Source: Candidatus Fukatsuia symbiotica (GTDB lineage: Bacteria; Pseudomonadota; Gammaproteobacteria; Enterobacterales; Enterobacteriaceae). Taken from it: a stretch of 64,000 nt of DNA. The stretch spans positions 2,170,001-2,234,000 of the forward strand of contig NZ_CP021659.1 of the NCBI RefSeq assembly GCF_003122425.1. Reading direction: 5' to 3'. A program made the position numbers and the translations under genes. A model generated the notes under the pieces. It was not told where the DNA came from. It saw nothing but the letters and a program-made list of their open reading frames with translations, and did no database searches. Every line of letters begins with the position of its first letter. Positions within the stretch are counted from its first letter, which is position 1. Positions 1 to 12,100 of this stretch are shown one piece after another.

Positions 1-3000
1 CTTCTTCTGCTACGTGTCCCGCCGCCAAGGTGATACTTCTCGTTTTCCTTGTACTATTGGAGTCTGTTGACCAGCCACCATGTTTCGGATTATCTAGTAA
101 TAGGCCGATCGATCCGTTCATAATTTCTTCCCGCAATTGCTCGATACCATCGGCATTTTTTTCGACTTCATTATTGGTCGTCAGCAATTGGCTACCATTG
201 ATGGCATCTGTACTAGTCGTACTTAGCGCACCCCGTTTGACACGGGTTAAAATGCGTGATCCGCTTTGACCTGCAAAGGAAATCTGTTCTCCACCTTTCA
301 TAGCAGCGACAGTGATAGTCGCTATAGGCGAATTTTGCTGTACCAGACCGACCACGCCTTCACTAATATCAGTAGTCAATTTGCTGATACTTTCAGAATT
401 TTGCACAATTTTGCCAGCATTTTCGACAATATCAGCAGCATTTTGCACAATGTTTCCAGTATTTTTCGCCACATTTTGATTAACAGTAAAAAGCTGACTG
501 CCATTGACAGCATCGCTACTATCTATACTCAACACACCGTCTTTTAAATCGCTTAATTTACGAGATCCTGTTTTACCTGCCAGAGAAACCTGATCTCCGG
601 CACTTTCACTCGCTACAGTGATAATATCCGTCGGCGATTTTTGCCGCACCAAACCACTTGCCCCTTTTATAACACTGTTGCTAAATTTGTTGATATCGTC
701 AGCATTTTTCGCAATATCCGTATTAGTGGCAAAAAGCTGACTGCCGTTAACCGCATCGCTACTACTAGCACTTAATTCACCATCTTTTAAGCCGTTTAAG
801 GTGCGCACACCTGACGTACCAACGATGGAAACTTTATCACCTGAGTTTGTGGCAGCCACAGTGATAGTATTGGTAGGAGTGTCTTGCTGTACCAAACCGA
901 TAGATCCCTGACTAATATTGTTAGTCAAAGTTCTAATCTCGCCAGTATTTTGCGTTATACCGCTTGTATTCGACCGAATATCGGTGCTATTTTGCGCAAT
1001 CTTTCCTTCATGTTGTGTGATTTTGTCAGCATTTTGCGTTATACCACTTGCATTCAATCGAATATCAGTGCTATTTTGCGCAATCTTTCCTTCATGTTGT
1101 GTGATTTTGTCAGCATTTTGCGTTATACCACTCGCATTCAATCGAATATCGGTGCTATTTTGTGCGATCTTTCCTGCATGTTGCGTGATTTTGTCAGCAT
1201 TCTGCGTTATACCACTCGTATTCGACCGAATATCGGCACTGTTTTGCGCGATCTTTCCTGCATGTTGCGTGATTTTGTCAGCATTCTGCGTTATACCACT
1301 CGTATTCGACCGAATATCGGCGCTGTTTTGCGCGATCTTTCCTTCATGTTGCGTGATTTTGTCAGCATTTTGCGTTACACCACTCGTATTCAACCGAATA
1401 TCAGCACTGTTTTGTGCGATTTTTCCTTCATGTTGCGTGATTTTGTCAGCATTTTGCGTTATACCACTCGCATTCGACCGAATATCGGCGCTATTTTGTG
1501 CAGTCTTTCCTTCATGTTGCGTGATTTTGTCGGCATTTTGCGTTATACCACTCGCATTCGACCGAATATCGGCACTGTTTTGTGCGATCTTTCCTTCATG
1601 TTGCGTGATGTCACTGATATTTTTTGCAACACTTTGACTATTTTTTGCAACATTTTCATTAGTAGCAAAAAGCTGAGCACCGTTGACCGCATCACTACTG
1701 CTCGTGCTTAACTCAGCGGATTTTAGGCCGTTTAACCTACGTGCCACCCCTGCATTACCGGCAAAAGACACCTGCTCACCTGCTCTGTCCGCCGCGATAG
1801 TAATCACGTTGCTTAACGGGTCCTGTCGCACTAATCCAATGGCTCCTTGGCTTATATTGTTAGTCAGTGTACTCACCGCCGCCGCATTTTCCGTTATCTT
1901 CTTCGCGCCTTCCCCGATATCTCGGACATTTCTCGTCACATTCTCATTGGTAGCAAAAAGCTGGGCACCGTTGACCGCATCGCTGCTACTGATACTTAAC
2001 GTACCCGCTTTTATACCGCTTAATGTGCGAGCGGCTCCAGTGTTACTCGTAAAAGAAATTTGTGTTCCTGCACTATCCGCCGCGACGGTAATCGCTTTGC
2101 TTGATGGATCCTGTAGTACTAATCCGATAGTTCCTTGACTAATATCACGGGTCAATTTACTGATAGTATTTACATTTTCGGTAATTTTTTGCGCACTCTC
2201 TACGATATCTTTAGTGCTTTTTGCAATATCATCACTATTTTTCACAATATTTTTATTAGTAGTAAAAAGTTGAGCACCATTGATGGCATCGCTGCTATCT
2301 GCCGTTATGTCGCCTTGTGTAACACCCGTTAATTTGCGTGTCCCTGCGCTACCAGCAAAAGAAACCTGATTTCCTGCTTGAGTAGCTGCAACAGTGACGA
2401 CCTTAGTAGTACCATCCTGTTGTACTAAACCAATCGCTCCCTGATGAAGGTTACTGATCAATCTTCTAATATTATTGAGATTTCCCGTCACATTGGTGTC
2501 AGTAGCAAAAAGCTGGCTGCCGCTGACAGCATCAGTGCTAACGGTGCTTAACTCGCCTGCCTTAATGCCACTCAATCTGCGCTCCCCTGTTTTTCCCTTT
2601 AATGAGATGTTATCTCCTCCACTGTCGGCCGCTACAGTGATAACCCCTGTCACCGGAGTTTGCTGCACCAAACCAATCGCTCCTTTGCCGATATCTACCT
2701 TTAGCTGGCTGACAGCATCATTATTTAGCCTAATACTGCTAGCATTGTCCAAAATCGTATCGGAATTGGTCCTACTTCTAGCTGTGTTTTTTTTCACTTC
2801 AAGGGTATTTCTCTCAATCCCTTCAGTATTAATGGTAACGGCGGTGTTAGTAGAAAAAAGCTGACTGCCGTTAACCGCATCAGTGCTACTCACGCTTAAC
2901 ACACCCTCCCCAACACCGGTTAACATCCGTGATCCTGCTGTACCAGCAAAAGAAATTTGATTTCCTGCACTGGTAGCGGCGACAGTGACGGCTTTGCTTG

Positions 3001-4177
3001 ATGGATTTTGCCTCACCAAGCCGACCGACCCCGCATTGATGTTAGTGGTCAATGTACTTACGTCAGCAGCATTTTGTGTAATGCTTCTGGTATTTTTCGT
3101 CACTTCTCCGTTAGTGGCAAACAGCTGACTGCCGTTAACAGCGTCACTGCTGTTAGCGTTTAATATACCTTCCATGACACCGGTTAACTTACGAGTTCCC
3201 GACGTACCTAGAAGCGAGACTTGTCTTCCTGTTTTCCTCCCAGCTACCGTAATCTCCTGAGTGATCACATCCTGTTGTACTATGCCGAATAATCCACTAT
3301 CGACTTCAGATCTATGAGTTCTAATACTATTAGCATTTTTCGTCACTTCTTGCTCAAGCTGAAAAAATTGACTACCGTTGACGGCCTCCGTACTACTGTT
3401 GCTCACGGTTCCCTTAGCAAGGCTGGTTAATTTACGTGGATTGGTTAGAGTTCCTATCGATACCGTTTTGTCTTGATGAACGATTGAACCACTACCAAGA
3501 GCAACAGAATTTGCGAAGCCATCAACTCTGGCTTCACTACCTATGGCAACAGAACCTACGGAGCTATCAACCTTAGCACCATTACCTATGGCAATACCCT
3601 TCGTCGAGTTATTGACACTGGCTTCATTACCAACACTAATACCCCCGAACGATTGCTTTACCCATACCCCACTTCCTATTGAAACAGCACGCTCCGATGG
3701 CCCTTTTGTATCCTTATCACCAAAAGTTCTACCCACATCACTATCAGCGTCACCACTACCTCTGCGATCAATCGACACTCCTGAACCTATTGCCACACCA
3801 TATACAGAATTAGCACTCGGGTCGTCACCAATGGCAACACTGCCAAAATAACCCTGAGCTCTTGAACCAATCGCAACGCCAGCAAGCGTCTTCCCTTGCG
3901 CCCCACCTTTACCCATATGACCCGTTGCATCAGTTTTTGTGCTTGCACTCTCGGGCACCCCTCCATCAATTACCAATGCTCCATTTGCAGCCTCAATCCT
4001 CTGTCCAGAATTTGCAGCGTAACTACCAAATACTATGCCGGATAGAAAAAGACCAATAATTAACCTATAAACCCACAATTTTTTTTTGCCTTTCTTTCCC
4101 GACGCTTTTGCCAGTTCTGAAGCAGCTATCCAACAGCCTAAAGAGCCATGCCAAACTATTTTATATATTCTGTTCAT
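1..4177 (-). CDS. Trimeric autotransporter adhesin (YadA/Hia-like), partial
   Basis: Predicted outer-membrane trimeric adhesin (type Vc secretion); the C-terminal stalk and membrane anchor lie beyond the left edge. The minus-strand frame is open from an ATG at 4177 to position 1. The N-terminus (MNRIYKIVWHGSLGCW...) matches the extended signal-peptide region of large autotransporters, followed by a hydrophobic segment (LIIGLFLSGIVFGSYA). Next come head-type repeats of the SVAIGSEA / SVALGSGS kind (about 4000-3500), then many neck/stalk modules with the signature S(S/T)(D/E)AVNGSQLF alternating with TKN..I coiled-coil stretches, and an eight-copy 28-residue coiled-coil array. Such proteins usually bind host matrix or cells, and that role here is inferred from the family. 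At least 1,392 codons remain open with no stop. The preceding 500 bases are AT-rich, so the gene is probably transcribed alone. Confidence 0.9.
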   Translation of the reverse strand, partial: MNRIYKIVWHGSLGCWIAASELAKASGKKGKKKLWVYRLIIGLFLSGIVFGSYAANSGQRIEAANGALVIDGGVPESASTKTDATGHMGKGGAQGKTLAGVAIGSRAQGYFGSVAIGDDPSANSVYGVAIGSGVSIDRRGSGDADSDVGRTFGDKDTKGPSERAVSIGSGVWVKQSFGGISVGNEASVNNSTKGIAIGNGAKVDSSVGSVAIGSEARVDGFANSVALGSGSIVHQDKTVSIGTLTNPRKLTSLAKGTVSNSSTEAVNGSQFFQLEQEVTKNANSIRTHRSEVDSGLFGIVQQDVITQEITVAGRKTGRQVSLLGTSGTRKLTGVMEGILNANSSDAVNGSQLFATNGEVTKNTRSITQNAADVSTLTTNINAGSVGLVRQNPSSKAVTVAATSAGNQISFAGTAGSRMLTGVGEGVLSVSSTDAVNGSQLFSTNTAVTINTEGIERNTLEVKKNTARSRTNSDTILDNASSIRLNNDAVSQLKVDIGKGAIGLVQQTPVTGVITVAADSGGDNISLKGKTGERRLSGIKAGELSTVSTDAVSGSQLFATDTNVTGNLNNIRRLISNLHQGAIGLVQQDGTTKVVTVAATQAGNQVSFAGSAGTRKLTGVTQGDITADSSDAINGAQLFTTNKNIVKNSDDIAKSTKDIVESAQKITENVNTISKLTRDISQGTIGLVLQDPSSKAITVAADSAGTQISFTSNTGAARTLSGIKAGTLSISSSDAVNGAQLFATNENVTRNVRDIGEGAKKITENAAAVSTLTNNISQGAIGLVRQDPLSNVITIAADRAGEQVSFAGNAGVARRLNGLKSAELSTSSSDAVNGAQLFATNENVAKNSQSVAKNISDITQHEGKIAQNSADIRSNASGITQNADKITQHEGKTAQNSADIRSNASGITQNADKITQHEGKIAQNSADIRLNTSGVTQNADKITQHEGKIAQNSADIRSNTSGITQNADKITQHAGKIAQNSADIRSNTSGITQNADKITQHAGKIAQNSTDIRLNASGITQNADKITQHEGKIAQNSTDIRLNASGITQNADKITQHEGKIAQNSTDIRSNTSGITQNTGEIRTLTNNISQGSIGLVQQDTPTNTITVAATNSGDKVSIVGTSGVRTLNGLKDGELSASSSDAVNGSQLFATNTDIAKNADDINKFSNSVIKGASGLVRQKSPTDIITVASESAGDQVSLAGKTGSRKLSDLKDGVLSIDSSDAVNGSQLFTVNQNVAKNTGNIVQNAADIVENAGKIVQNSESISKLTTDISEGVVGLVQQNSPIATITVAAMKGGEQISFAGQSGSRILTRVKRGALSTTSTDAINGSQLLTTNNEVEKNADGIEQLREEIMNGSIGLLLDNPKHGGWSTDSNSTRKTRSITLAAGHVAEE
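937..1608 (-). repeat. Eight tandem 84-bp repeats inside the adhesin stalk
   Basis: The segment containing TTTTGTCAGC recurs at 1021, 1105, 1189 and so on, an exact 84-bp period for about eight copies. In the minus frame each copy encodes 28 residues of the type ITQHEGKIAQNSADIRSN followed by ASGITQNADK. This is four heptads per unit, as expected for a trimeric coiled-coil stalk. Copies differ at a few third positions, so the array is not brand new, but its copy number could change by recombination. Confidence 0.9.
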
Positions 4178-4671
4178 TGGACTTTATTTCACTCTATAAA
4201 CATTATTTTTTACTTGGGATAACGACTAATTTCTTATGTTCATCACAATAAAATGCTATGTAGGATTTACATTCTTGTCGATGTCATATAAATAGATTAA
4301 GACAAAGTATAATAAATAATTATCCTTACTAAATAATTATTCCCTCACTTTATAAAACGATTAAACGAATATAACGAGATTAGAATATAGCTACTGCCTA
4401 ATCAAAGTTTCAGAAAAAACTTAATTTTAATATACCTCCAAGTATCATATAATATTAATTCTATCTAAATATTATAAAACAAATAGATAGATTTATTTTT
4501 TTAAGATAAAAATTAGGGGAATTAGATTGATGAAATAATCTAATATAAAATTTTCACTGTATTATTATTAGTTCACAGTAATTGGAAGTTTAGCTAGTAA
4601 TATGTAAAAGGCAAATTTGCACAAAATATTTTTTTATTTTCTATCATATTAAAATACGAAATTTATTATTA
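4178..4671. other. AT-rich intergenic region, adhesin promoter side
   Basis: Very AT-rich non-coding DNA between the adhesin start and the rpoC terminator. It must hold the adhesin promoter and leader, but I cannot point to one convincing -35/-10 pair. No repeat element of the two families found elsewhere in the window is visible here. Confidence 0.5.
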
Positions 4672-4711
4672 AACAAAAAAAATCAGGTTCCAACATTGTT
4701 GAAACCTGATT
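4672..4711 (-). terminator. Rho-independent terminator after rpoC
   Basis: Inverted repeat 4681-4694 / 4698-4711: AATCAGGTTCCAAC, loop ATT, GTTGAAACCTGATT, a 14-bp stem with one G-U type mismatch. On the minus strand it is followed at once by a run of T residues (A-run 4675-4682 on the plus strand). It lies 65 bases past the rpoC stop and ends the rplKAJL-rpoBC transcription block. Confidence 0.9.
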
Positions 4712-4775
4712 ATCAATTATTTATAATTTCTTTCAAATACTACAGAACGATCAATATATTACCTAAAAAAACCTG

Positions 4776-7700
4776 TTACTCTTTCTTGTTAGCAAAACCC
4801 GCATTAAGTAACTCAGCAAAATTCGCTGTCGCCTCATCTTCACTCACCGGCTGTACAAGCGACTTTTCTCCTTGCAGACGGCCACGCATACGTTCCTGAT
4901 GATAAGCGTAACCGGTGCCGGCTGGGATCAATCGACCTACGATCACATTTTCTTTTAAACCACGCAGTTCATCACGCTTACCTGCTACCGCCGCTTCGGT
5001 TAATACCCTCGTGGTTTCCTGGAACGAAGCCGCAGAAATAAAGGACTCTGTCGCCAAAGAGGACTTGGTGATACCCAATAGATCACGGGTATAAGTCGCC
5101 TCGATCTTACCTTCAGTTGCCAACTGGCGGTTAGCGATTTTAACACGCGACATTTCTGCCTGTTCGCCTTCCAGAAAGTCAGTTCCCCCGGCGCTAACGA
5201 TAGTGCCTTTACGCAACATTTGACGAACGATAACCTCAATATGTTTATCGTTAATCTTAACACCCTGGAGACGGTACACTTCCTGCACTTCATTAGTAAT
5301 GTAACGTGTTACCGCATGCACACCACGCAGGCGCAAAATATCGTGTGGCGATTCTGGGCCATCGGAGACGACATCACCGCATTCTACTACTTCACCTTCG
5401 AATACGTTGAGTTGGCGCCATTTGGGGATCATCTCTTCATAAGCGTCACTACCATCCAAAGGTGAGATCACTAGACGACGTTTTCCTTTAGTTTCCTTAC
5501 CAAACGAGATAATTCCACTGATTTCAGCCAGAATAGCAGGTTCTTTCGGGCGACGTGCTTCAAACAAATCAGCAACCCGCGGCAAGCCACCAGTGATATC
5601 TTTAGTACCACCGGATTCTTGTGGAATACGTGCCAGAGTGTCTCCCGCACCGATCTGAACACCATCTTCCAATTGGACAATGGCTTTACCCGGCAAAAAG
5701 TATTGCGCAGGGATATCCGTCCCTGGGATCAAGACATCTTCACCTTTGGCATCAACGATTTTTAACGCCGGACGTTGGTCTTTACCACCACCAGTACGCT
5801 CTGCACTATCGAGTATCACCAGAGAAGACAAGCCAGTCAGATCATCAGTCTGACGAGTAATAGTCTGACCATCAACCATATCAGTGAAGCGAATGAAACC
5901 ACCGACTTCAGTGACCACTGGCATAGTATGCGGATCCCAGTTAGCGACTGTTTCGCCGCCATTAACTTCGGCTCCATCACCTTTGCCCATCACCGCACCG
6001 TAGGGAACTTTGTAGCTTTCCTTGGTACGGCCGAATTCATCGATCAGTTTAAGCTCAGTATTACGTGAAATAATAACCAGTTTACCCACACCGTTAGTAA
6101 CGCATTTAACGTTACTGAGTTTTAACTTACCTTTGCTCTTAACCTGAATGCTCGATTCTGCCGCAGCACGCGATGCCGCACCACCAATATGGAAGGTACG
6201 CATGGTAAGCTGGGTACCCGGCTCACCGATGGACTGCGCAGCGATAACACCTACCGCCTCACCTTTATTAATAATGTGACCACGCGCCAGATCACGACCA
6301 TAGCAATTAGCACAAACACCAAAATCAGTTTCACAACTTACTACGGAGCGTACCTTAACACTGTCAACCGAGTTTTCTTCTAACAGATCACACCATTTTT
6401 CGTTTAACAAAGTGTTACGCGGCACCAGAATATCAGCCGTACCCGGCTTAAGGATTTCCTCTGCGGTCACACGACCCAATACACGTTCACGCAACGGCTC
6501 TTTAACATCACCACCTTCAATAACCGGTATCATCACAATACCATCGCGAGTACCACAGTCATCTTCGGTCACTACCAGATCCTGTGCCACGTCAACCAAA
6601 CGACGGGTCAGATAACCAGAGTTTGCCGTTTTCAATGCGGTATCCGCCAAACCTTTACGTGCACCGTGAGTTGAAATGAAGTATTGCAGTACGTTCAAAC
6701 CTTCACGGAAGTTAGCCGTGATAGGCGTCTCAATGATAGAACCGTCAGGTTTCGCCATTAAACCACGCATACCAGCCAACTGACGGATTTGCGCTGCAGA
6801 ACCACGCGCACCGGAATCCGCCATCATAAAAATACTGTTGAAGGAAACTTGTTTTTCCCATTCACCCTGACGATTGCAAACCTTTTCGACTGACAAGTTT
6901 TCCATCATCGCCTTAGCGACACGTTCGTTAGCCGCTGCCCAAATATCAATCACCTTGTTGTAACGTTCACCAGCAGTAACAAGACCTGACTGGAATTGTT
7001 CTTGGATCTCAGCAACCTCGGTTTCCGCTTCTTTGATGATCTCTTCTTTTTTCTGTGGAATGACCATATCATCGATACCAACCGACGCACCTGAACGTGC
7101 GGCATAAGCAAAACCGGTGTACATGATTTGGTCAGCAAAAATAACCGTTGGTTTCAGTCCCATGATGCGATAGCAAGTGTTTAACATCCTAGAAATGGCT
7201 TTTTTGCCTAGCGGCTGATTAACGATAGAATATGGCAAACCTTTCGGAACAATCATCCACAAAATGGCACGACCAATGGTCGTATCGACAATACTAGTTT
7301 GGTTAAGGGTTTCGCCTTCAGTGTTACGTACCTCTTCAGAAATACGGACTTTCACCCTCGCATGTAGTGAAGCCAGCCCCATACGGTACACACGCTCTGC
7401 TTCTTTCGGCCCCGTCAGTAACATGCCTTCGCCTTTGGCGTTAACACAATCACGGGTCATGTAGTACAGCCCCAAAACAACATCCTGCGAAGGAACGATG
7501 ATGGGTTCGCCGTTCGCCGGTGACAAGATGTTATTAGTCGACATCATCAACGCACGGGCTTCCAACTGAGCTTCCAGTGTCAAGGGTACGTGTACAGCCA
7601 TCTGATCACCATCGAAGTCGGCATTATAAGCCGCACACACCAACGGATGCAGTTGGATAGCTTTACCTTCAATCAGAACCGGTTCAAACGCCTGGATCCC

Positions 7701-8996
7701 TAAACGGTGCAGTGTGGGTGCTCGGTTTAGTAGCACAGGATGTTCACGGATAACCTCATCTAGGATATCCCATACCACAGCTTCCTCGCGTTCCACCATC
7801 TTTTTGGCCGCTTTAATCGTCGTCGCTAAACCACGCAACTCTAACTTGCCATAAATAAAAGGTTTGAACAGTTCAAGCGCCATTTTCTTCGGTAAACCGC
7901 ACTGATGCAGACGCAGGCGTGGGCCTACCGTGATAACCGAGCGACCGGAATAATCAACACGTTTACCTAGTAAGTTTTGCCGGAAACGACCTTGTTTACC
8001 TTTGATCATATCAGCCAAAGATTTCAACGGACGCTTATTCGATCCAGTAATAGCACGACCACGACGACCATTATCCAGCAGGGCATCAACCGCTTCTTGC
8101 AACATCCGTTTTTCATTACGTACGATAATGTCAGGCGCTGCAAGATCCAACAGACGTTTCAGGCGGTTATTACGGTTGATCACACGACGATAGAGATCGT
8201 TTAAATCAGAAGTCGCAAAACGACCACCATCCAAAGGCACTAACGGACGCAGGTCGGGAGGTAACACCGGCAACACGGTCAGTATCATCCACTCTGGCTT
8301 GTTACCTGACTGGATAAATGCTTCTAACAGCTTAATACGTTTAGTCAGTTTCTTACGTTTGGTCTCAGAATTGGTTTCGTTAAGTTCTTCGTGAAGTTTC
8401 TCGCATTCGGCTTCCAGATTCATATTTTTCAACAGAGCCTGGATAGCTTCGGCACCCATCTTCGCATCGAATTCATCGCCAAATTCTTCCAACGCATCGA
8501 GATACTGTTCTTCAGTCAATATTTGACGGTGTTCCAGATTGGTCATTCCGCCTTCAACAACGACATAAGATTCAAAGTAGAGTACGCGTTCGATATCACG
8601 TAGTGGCATATCGAGTAACAAGCCGATGCGCGAGGGTAGCGATTTCAAGAACCAAATGTGTGCGGTGGGAGAAGCCAGCTCGATATGCCCCATACGCTCC
8701 CGGCGCACTTTAGTTTGGGTCACTTCAACACCACATTTCTCACAAATGACACCACGGTGTTTTAAACGCTTGTATTTACCACAAAGGCACTCGTAATCTT
8801 TCACTGGACCGAAAATACGGGCGCAGAAAAGGCCGTCACGTTCTGGTTTGAACGTACGATAGTTAATGGTTTCCGGTTTTTTAACTTCACCGAACGACCA
8901 CGAATGGATCATGTCTGGCGATGCCAAGGAAATCTTAATGGCATCAAATTCTTCAGTTTTAGCTTGTGCTTTTAAAAACTTTAATAAGTCTTTCAC
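4776..8996 (-). CDS. rpoC: DNA-directed RNA polymerase subunit beta'
   Basis: Largest catalytic subunit of RNA polymerase, 1,406 residues against 1,407 in E. coli. The start [13 protein letters not shown] is the family start. Visible landmarks are the N-terminal zinc site (CLCGKYKRL...CEKC, near residue 70), the catalytic Mg2+ loop [12 protein letters not shown] (about residue 458) and the second zinc site [11 protein letters not shown] (about 888). The gene follows rpoB after 121 bases and ends before a strong terminator. Intact and certainly essential. Confidence 0.99.
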   Translation of the reverse strand: MKDLLKFLKAQAKTEEFDAIKISLASPDMIHSWSFGEVKKPETINYRTFKPERDGLFCARIFGPVKDYECLCGKYKRLKHRGVICEKCGVEVTQTKVRRERMGHIELASPTAHIWFLKSLPSRIGLLLDMPLRDIERVLYFESYVVVEGGMTNLEHRQILTEEQYLDALEEFGDEFDAKMGAEAIQALLKNMNLEAECEKLHEELNETNSETKRKKLTKRIKLLEAFIQSGNKPEWMILTVLPVLPPDLRPLVPLDGGRFATSDLNDLYRRVINRNNRLKRLLDLAAPDIIVRNEKRMLQEAVDALLDNGRRGRAITGSNKRPLKSLADMIKGKQGRFRQNLLGKRVDYSGRSVITVGPRLRLHQCGLPKKMALELFKPFIYGKLELRGLATTIKAAKKMVEREEAVVWDILDEVIREHPVLLNRAPTLHRLGIQAFEPVLIEGKAIQLHPLVCAAYNADFDGDQMAVHVPLTLEAQLEARALMMSTNNILSPANGEPIIVPSQDVVLGLYYMTRDCVNAKGEGMLLTGPKEAERVYRMGLASLHARVKVRISEEVRNTEGETLNQTSIVDTTIGRAILWMIVPKGLPYSIVNQPLGKKAISRMLNTCYRIMGLKPTVIFADQIMYTGFAYAARSGASVGIDDMVIPQKKEEIIKEAETEVAEIQEQFQSGLVTAGERYNKVIDIWAAANERVAKAMMENLSVEKVCNRQGEWEKQVSFNSIFMMADSGARGSAAQIRQLAGMRGLMAKPDGSIIETPITANFREGLNVLQYFISTHGARKGLADTALKTANSGYLTRRLVDVAQDLVVTEDDCGTRDGIVMIPVIEGGDVKEPLRERVLGRVTAEEILKPGTADILVPRNTLLNEKWCDLLEENSVDSVKVRSVVSCETDFGVCANCYGRDLARGHIINKGEAVGVIAAQSIGEPGTQLTMRTFHIGGAASRAAAESSIQVKSKGKLKLSNVKCVTNGVGKLVIISRNTELKLIDEFGRTKESYKVPYGAVMGKGDGAEVNGGETVANWDPHTMPVVTEVGGFIRFTDMVDGQTITRQTDDLTGLSSLVILDSAERTGGGKDQRPALKIVDAKGEDVLIPGTDIPAQYFLPGKAIVQLEDGVQIGAGDTLARIPQESGGTKDITGGLPRVADLFEARRPKEPAILAEISGIISFGKETKGKRRLVISPLDGSDAYEEMIPKWRQLNVFEGEVVECGDVVSDGPESPHDILRLRGVHAVTRYITNEVQEVYRLQGVKINDKHIEVIVRQMLRKGTIVSAGGTDFLEGEQAEMSRVKIANRQLATEGKIEATYTRDLLGITKSSLATESFISAASFQETTRVLTEAAVAGKRDELRGLKENVIVGRLIPAGTGYAYHQERMRGRLQGEKSLVQPVSEDEATANFAELLNAGFANKKE

Positions 8997-9117
8997 GGGA
9001 TTGGCTCCTGTCGGAGTTAGATCTGTTGGCTACTCAAACCTACGTTTAAATAGCCCTGTGACCAATGCGAACACCGACAAACCCCCGGCTCTGAGAGTTT
9101 GCCGCCTTGGAGAAAAT

Positions 9118-12100
9118 TTACTCTTCTTCCAACTCAATATTGATACCCAGTGAGCGGATTTCTTTCAACAATACGTTGAAGGACTCCGGCATACCTGGCT
9201 CCATACGGTGGTCGCCATCCACGATGTTTTTATACATCTTGGTTCGGCCGTTGACATCATCAGACTTAACGGTAAGCATTTCACGCAATGTGTACGCAGC
9301 ACCATAAGCTTCCAACGCCCACACTTCCATCTCACCGAAGCGTTGACCACCGAACTGAGCCTTACCACCCAGCGGCTGCTGAGTAACCAGGCTATAAGAA
9401 CCGGTAGAACGCGCGTGCATTTTATCATCAACCAAGTGGTTCAGTTTTAGCATGTACATATAGCCGACGGTAACCTTTCTCTCGAATTTTTCACCTGTGC
9501 AACCGTCATACAAAGTAATCTGACCTGAAGTCGGCAGATCACCCAACTCTAACAATGCTTTTATCTCTTTTTCGGTTGCACCGTCGAAAACCGGTGAAGC
9601 AATAGGCAAACCTTTTTTCAGGTTCTCCGCCAAACGTAATATTTCGCTATCAGAAAAAGTACTCAGATCAATTTTTTGACACACGTGATCGCCGAGATCA
9701 TAAGCCTTCTGGATAAATTCACGTAAATTAGCCGCTTTTTCACGCGTTTTGAGCATGGCATTAATCTTCTCACCAATACCTTTCGCGGCCATGCCTAAAT
9801 GTGTTTCCAAAATCTGACCGATGTTCATACGTGAAGGCACACCGAGCGGGTTAAGTACGATGTCAATCGGCGTACCCTTTTCATCGTAAGGCATATCTTC
9901 AACCGGGTTAATCTTAGAAATAACTCCCTTATTACCATGACGACCTGCCATTTTATCACCCGGCTGTATTTGACGTTTAACCGCCAAATAAACCTTAACA
10001 ATTTTTAGCACACCGGGCGCGAGATCATCACCTTGGGTAATTTTACGCCGTTTACCATCCAGTTTCTTTTCGAATTCGGATTTCATTTCATCGTACTGCT
10101 CAGCCAACTGCTCCAGCTGATTTTGTTTCTCTTCGTCGCTCAAGCCAAGTTCCAACCAACGCTCACGTGGCAACTTATTCAACTTGTCAACCTCTATGCC
10201 ACCGGCAACCAGTACCGCGCGGATACGAGCAAATAAACCAGCTTCGAAGATTTGCAATTCTTCCGTCAGGTCTTTTTTCGCTTGCTTGAGTTGCATTTCT
10301 TCAATTCCTAATGCGCGTTTATCTTTTTCTACACCATCGCGCGTAAAGACCTGCACATCGATAACCGTACCAGAAACACCATTTGGTACCCGTAGAGAAG
10401 AATCTTTCACATCAGACGCTTTTTCACCGAAGATAGCACGCAACAATTTTTCTTCCGGCGTCAACTGAGTTTCACCTTTCGGTGTTACCTTACCCACCAA
10501 AATGTCACCACCAGTGACTTCAGCACCGATATATACAATTCCGGACTCATCCAATTTGGAAAGGGCAGCTTCACCCACATTCGGAATATCAGCAGTAATT
10601 TCTTCAGGCCCTAATTTGGTATCACGGGACACACAGGCCAATTCCTGAATATGGATGGTAGTGAAACGATCTTCTTGCACGACACGTTCAGAAACCAAAA
10701 TGGAATCTTCGAAGTTATAACCATTCCAAGGCATAAAGGCAACACGCATATTCTGCCCTAACGCCAGTTCACCAAGATCAGTAGAAGGGCCATCCGCCAG
10801 TACGTCGCCACACTCGATGGGTTCAGCCAAGCTGACACAGGGCATTTGGTTGATACAGGTGTTTTGGTTAGAACGGGTGTATTTAGTCAGGTTATAAATA
10901 TCAATACCCGCCTCACCTGGACGCATTTCGTCTTCGTTAACTTTAATAACAATGCGCGATGCATCAACATACTGTACAACACCGCCACGTTTTGCCACCG
11001 AAGTTACCCCCGAGTCAACCGCCACGGCACGCTCCATACCTGTACCTACCAGCGGTTTATCAGCGCGCAGAGTCGGAACTGCTTGGCGTTGCATGTTCGC
11101 TCCCATTAAGGCGCGGTTAGCATCATCATGTTCCAGGAAGGGAATCAGCGAAGCACCAACAGAAACCACCTGTTGAGTGGAAACATCCATATAATCAACT
11201 TGTTCGCGGCTAAACAAACTGGATTCACCTTTACTCCGACAAGTTACCAAATCTTCTATAAAACAGTTTTTTTCATCTAAATTAGAGTTCGCCTGAGCGA
11301 TAACGAAGTTACCTTCTTCAATGGCAGACAGATAGCGAATTTCATTGGTTATTACAATACTACCATTGTCCAGGCCTGCAGCCTCATCATCACTTAAATC
11401 GACAAGATGATTATCACGTAAACGTACGGTATGCTTGACGCCCTTATGTTCACCTATATAGACGCCTACGGAACGATAAGGTGTTTCCAGAAAGCCATAT
11501 TCGTTAGTTCTTGCATACACTGACAGGGAGTTAATCAGACCAATGTTCGGGCCTTCCGGCGTTTCAACCGGGCAGACACGACCATAGTGAGTCGGATGTA
11601 CATCTCGCACTTCAAAACCAGCACGTTCACGAGTCAAACCACCTGGACCCAATGCAGAGATACGGCGTTTATGCGTAATCTCAGACAACGGATTATTTTG
11701 ATCCATAAATTGAGAAAGTTGGCTGGAGCCAAAGAATTCTTTCACTGCCGCCGAAATAGGCTTAGCGTTAATCATATCCTGTGGCATCAGTGTGTCAAGA
11801 TCCCCCAAAGAAAGGCGTTCTTTAACTGCACGTTCAACCCGAACCAGGCCAACACGAAACTGGTTTTCAGCCATTTCACCCACAGAGCGAATACGACGGT
11901 TGCCCAAGTGGTCGATATCATCGACTTCACCTTTACCGTTACGAATATCAATAAGCTTTTTCATCACGTCAATGATGTCTTCTTCACTCAAGATACCCGA
12001 ACCTTCAATCTCGGGGCGAGACAGTGAACGGTTGAATTTCATGCGGCCAACCGCTGACAAATCATAACGATCTGCAGAAAAGAAAAGATTTTCGAACAGG

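Noticed and set aside
937..1608. CRISPR-like regular repeats
   Set aside because: The units are contiguous 84-bp coding repeats with no unique spacers and are in frame with the adhesin.
884..1711. Long plus-strand open frame with repeated ILRYTTRIRPNIG-type units
   Set aside because: It is the antisense of the 84-bp adhesin stalk repeats. Composition is odd, there is no ribosome-binding site, and the minus frame gives a recognised adhesin.
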